From Arcobacter sp. CECT 8986 (GTDB lineage: Bacteria; Campylobacterota; Campylobacteria; Campylobacterales; Arcobacteraceae), in assembly GCF_004116725.1 (NCBI RefSeq), contig NZ_PDKG01000002.1:62001-126000 (forward strand): a DNA stretch of 64,000 nt, in the 5' to 3' direction. The position numbers and the translations under genes were made by a program. Of the stretch, positions 62,241 through 64,000 are shown in pieces (positions within the stretch are counted from its first letter, which is position 1; each line of letters opens with the position of its first letter). Below the pieces are notes generated by a model. That model worked only from the letters and a program-made list of their open reading frames with translations. It had not been told where the DNA came from and did no database searches.

Positions 62241-64000
62241 AATAGTTACTTTTTTTATCTTCAGTATCTAATTCTTGTCCTATCTCTTTATATTTTTCAA
62301 AATAGTATTTTACAAATGCATTTATTTTTTCATCAACTGGCATAAAGTATTTTCCCTCTTTTATTGCAAATTGGTTTAAAAATAGAGTTGCATCTTTTTT
62401 ATCAAGATAGTGTTTTGCTAAATTTGTATAGTTTTGAATATACCATTTTTTTAATTCAGCTTTTTTCTCATCACTTAAATCTATTTGTAAGTGCTCATCT
62501 TTAAAGTTTAGAACTTTTGTACTAAATAGAGCATTTAAGTGAATTAGTCCTTCACAATAGTATGGTTGAACTTCATCAACTTCCATCCATCCTATAAGTC
62601 CTACTGCTCTTTTTACTAAATCAATTAGTACTTGTTCTTCAAGCTCTTTTTCATCATCTGATTCATCACAAAAAAATGATATAAGACCACCAGTAGTTGC
62701 TTTAAACTCTTCTATATTTTTAAAGTTACCAGTTTTATTCATTGTAGCTTCTGTTTCATCATCGCACCATAAAATATGTCCATATTCATGACCAATAGTA
62801 CTAATATCATAAACTTGATGCCATTTTTGAGTCTCATTAAATAAAAACTCTCTATCTTTTTTAAGAAGTTCTTGTCCAAATATTTCTCTACTTAATTTTA
62901 AGAAAGGTTTTGCTCTACTTGTTTGAAGTATTTCATCTGAAAATGCGAAGATTTTTTTACCTTCTTCTTTACTTACTATCTCATCATTTGGAACAACTTG
63001 AGCAGAAAATAGTCCATTGAATTCTGCACCAAAAAATAGTGCTGGTCGTCCAATATAAAGTTGTACCTTATCAAGTGATTTTAGTGAGAAATTATAGATA
63101 TTTTCATACTTTTTATTTGGCTCAAAACTACTATAAATTTTCTCAAAAGCTGATTTTATTTTGTTTACTCTATTTTCATTTTTTGCAAAAGTTGGATTTG
63201 TAAGTCTTATATCCCACTCTAAAGCAACAGCTTTTCTAAAGTGGTCTTCATAATACTCTAATGGGTGTCCAATTTGAATTGGAGTTTTTATTTTCATCCA
63301 AGCTCTATCAACATCAGCCCATTTTTCTACAAGATTATTTGTGTCTTGCTCGCTAAATGCTTTTACAAGTGCTTGAATATATAAAACATAATCCCATTTT
63401 TGATTGTATATTTCATCTTCATGTTCTATTAGTCTATCTGCAAAGTTTTCTAGTGCATCAACTACTTCTGTTACTTCTTTTTTAAATGCATCAATATAAG
63501 CTTTTGATTTATATTTATCTTTATCTTCAACTAAAGCAGAATAGCATCTATCTGCTATTTCTCCTCCATGACCTAAATCAAAAAGTTTTTCATTTTCTAA
63601 GTATTCAAAAACTTTAGTTTCATCTCCGTCAAACTTTTCAAGTAGTTGTTTGTTTGTTTTATTAATAATAAGTGCAGTCCATGAACTTTGCCATTTACTC
63701 ATAGCTTTTCCTACACTATAAACTCCATTGAATACTTCTTTATAAAAAGGAGTTAATAATTTTTCATCATCAATAAATTCTATAAGTTTTAGGTGTCTAT
63801 CTTCCCAGAATTTTTTTACAAAAATGTATGCTTTTTCTTGAAGTTCAATGATTTGTTTTTCATCTTTTTGTAGTTTTTTTAGTACTTGAACTAAAGAGTC
63901 ATCTCTTAAGTTTACTAATCTAGTAATTAGTGCAAATCTTAGATTGTCATCTAATGTTAAACCTAACTCTTTTGCAAAATCATCTATTATTGTAAGTTTA
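62233..64000 (-). CDS. ciaB: CiaB-type invasion protein with HExxH motif, 5' end outside window
   Basis: The frame is open from the stop at 62233 to the window edge (589 codons); the ATG at 63702 is internal, since YSVGKAMSKWQSSWTA reads straight through it. Visible upstream residues include FVKKFWEDRHLKLIEFIDDE. The protein resembles Campylobacter invasion antigen B (~610 residues), widely used as an Arcobacter marker gene. A zinc-peptidase signature is present: STIGHEYGHILWCDDETEAT (HEYGH at 62790-62776) with EEF about 23 residues later as a possible third ligand. No signal peptide can be judged. Secretion is known only for the Campylobacter protein. Confidence 0.88.
   Translation of the reverse strand, partial: KLTIIDDFAKELGLTLDDNLRFALITRLVNLRDDSLVQVLKKLQKDEKQIIELQEKAYIFVKKFWEDRHLKLIEFIDDEKLLTPFYKEVFNGVYSVGKAMSKWQSSWTALIINKTNKQLLEKFDGDETKVFEYLENEKLFDLGHGGEIADRCYSALVEDKDKYKSKAYIDAFKKEVTEVVDALENFADRLIEHEDEIYNQKWDYVLYIQALVKAFSEQDTNNLVEKWADVDRAWMKIKTPIQIGHPLEYYEDHFRKAVALEWDIRLTNPTFAKNENRVNKIKSAFEKIYSSFEPNKKYENIYNFSLKSLDKVQLYIGRPALFFGAEFNGLFSAQVVPNDEIVSKEEGKKIFAFSDEILQTSRAKPFLKLSREIFGQELLKKDREFLFNETQKWHQVYDISTIGHEYGHILWCDDETEATMNKTGNFKNIEEFKATTGGLISFFCDESDDEKELEEQVLIDLVKRAVGLIGWMEVDEVQPYYCEGLIHLNALFSTKVLNFKDEHLQIDLSDEKKAELKKWYIQNYTNLAKHYLDKKDATLFLNQFAIKEGKYFMPVDEKINAFVKYYFEKYKEIGQELDTEDKKSNYLN

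Noticed and set aside
63700-63702. ATG 63702 as the start of CiaB
   Set aside because: The frame stays open upstream to the window edge with sensible protein sequence, so this Met is internal.
1-64000. tRNA or rRNA genes, insertion sequences, prophage, replication origin
   Set aside because: No cloverleaf-like GC-rich segments, transposase or integrase motifs, or DnaA-box clusters were recognised; intergenic gaps are short and AT-rich.

Overview
The window is low-GC DNA from a member of the Campylobacterota, most likely the Arcobacter group (Arcobacteraceae). The support is the very AT-rich, AGA/TTA-heavy codon use, an S10-type ribosomal superoperon, aspS and adk in loose neighbourhood as in Campylobacter, a CiaB homologue, many TTG starts and many Cache/GGDEF signalling genes. 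It is ordinary chromosome: I see no rRNA, tRNA, CRISPR array, insertion sequence or prophage. Both edges cut genes: the left edge cuts murF and the right edge cuts ciaB, whose reading frame stays open to the last base. No gap between genes exceeds about 300 bases.

Layout. 1-3.5 kb: end of murF, a duplicated 64-bp hairpin element, a HIT-family protein, a D-amino-acid dehydrogenase and two small unknown genes. 3.7-14.4 kb: one uninterrupted ribosomal operon (rpsJ to rplO, then secY, map, infA) behind a near-consensus promoter and closed by a strong terminator. 14.5-26.4 kb: a GGDEF-like protein with a ruined active site, a small HTH protein, a divergent uracil-DNA-glycosylase-like protein overlapping a lipoprotein gene, aspS, a ZnuA-like protein lacking the usual metal ligands, a large soluble protein with tandem Cache-like modules and a CheW domain, a YgiQ radical-SAM protein, adk and a CinA-type domain protein. 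26.4-31.3 kb (minus strand): Sel1-repeat protein, alr, uvrC and two exported proteins. 31.4-36.8 kb: an SRAP protein with Pro instead of Cys at position 2, a haem-motif diguanylate cyclase, a PnuC transporter with a kinase, and small genes including a SprT-like protein and a membrane J-protein. 37-44 kb: L-lactate permease, an orphan sCache protein, a J-protein with an ADP-ribosylglycohydrolase-like protein, an RRM protein, exonuclease III, small membrane/secreted proteins and a TauE transporter. 44-56 kb: ethanolamine ammonia-lyase (eutBC) with its permease, an AGCS amino-acid/Na+ symporter, a two-component system, aspA with a one-domain asparaginase, Mn-pyrophosphatase and TauE. 55-64 kb: AlkD-like protein, YbaK deacylase, a 1062-residue NAD-glutamate dehydrogenase, a SagB-type oxidoreductase, a truncated globin and CiaB.

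How it fits together. Apart from housekeeping genes, the window suits an organism living on organic and amino acids: lactate uptake, D-amino-acid oxidation, ethanolamine cleavage, alanine/glycine uptake, aspartate and asparagine deamination and glutamate oxidation. DNA-damage functions are scattered through it (uvrC, exonuclease III, AlkD-like, UDG-like, SRAP), and two of them have altered catalytic motifs. The most unusual items are the Pro2 SRAP protein, the membrane-free Cache-CheW protein, the duplicated switch-like hairpin before the HIT gene, a 12-bp inverted repeat before eutB, and the HExxH signature in CiaB. No clear multi-gene novel system was found.
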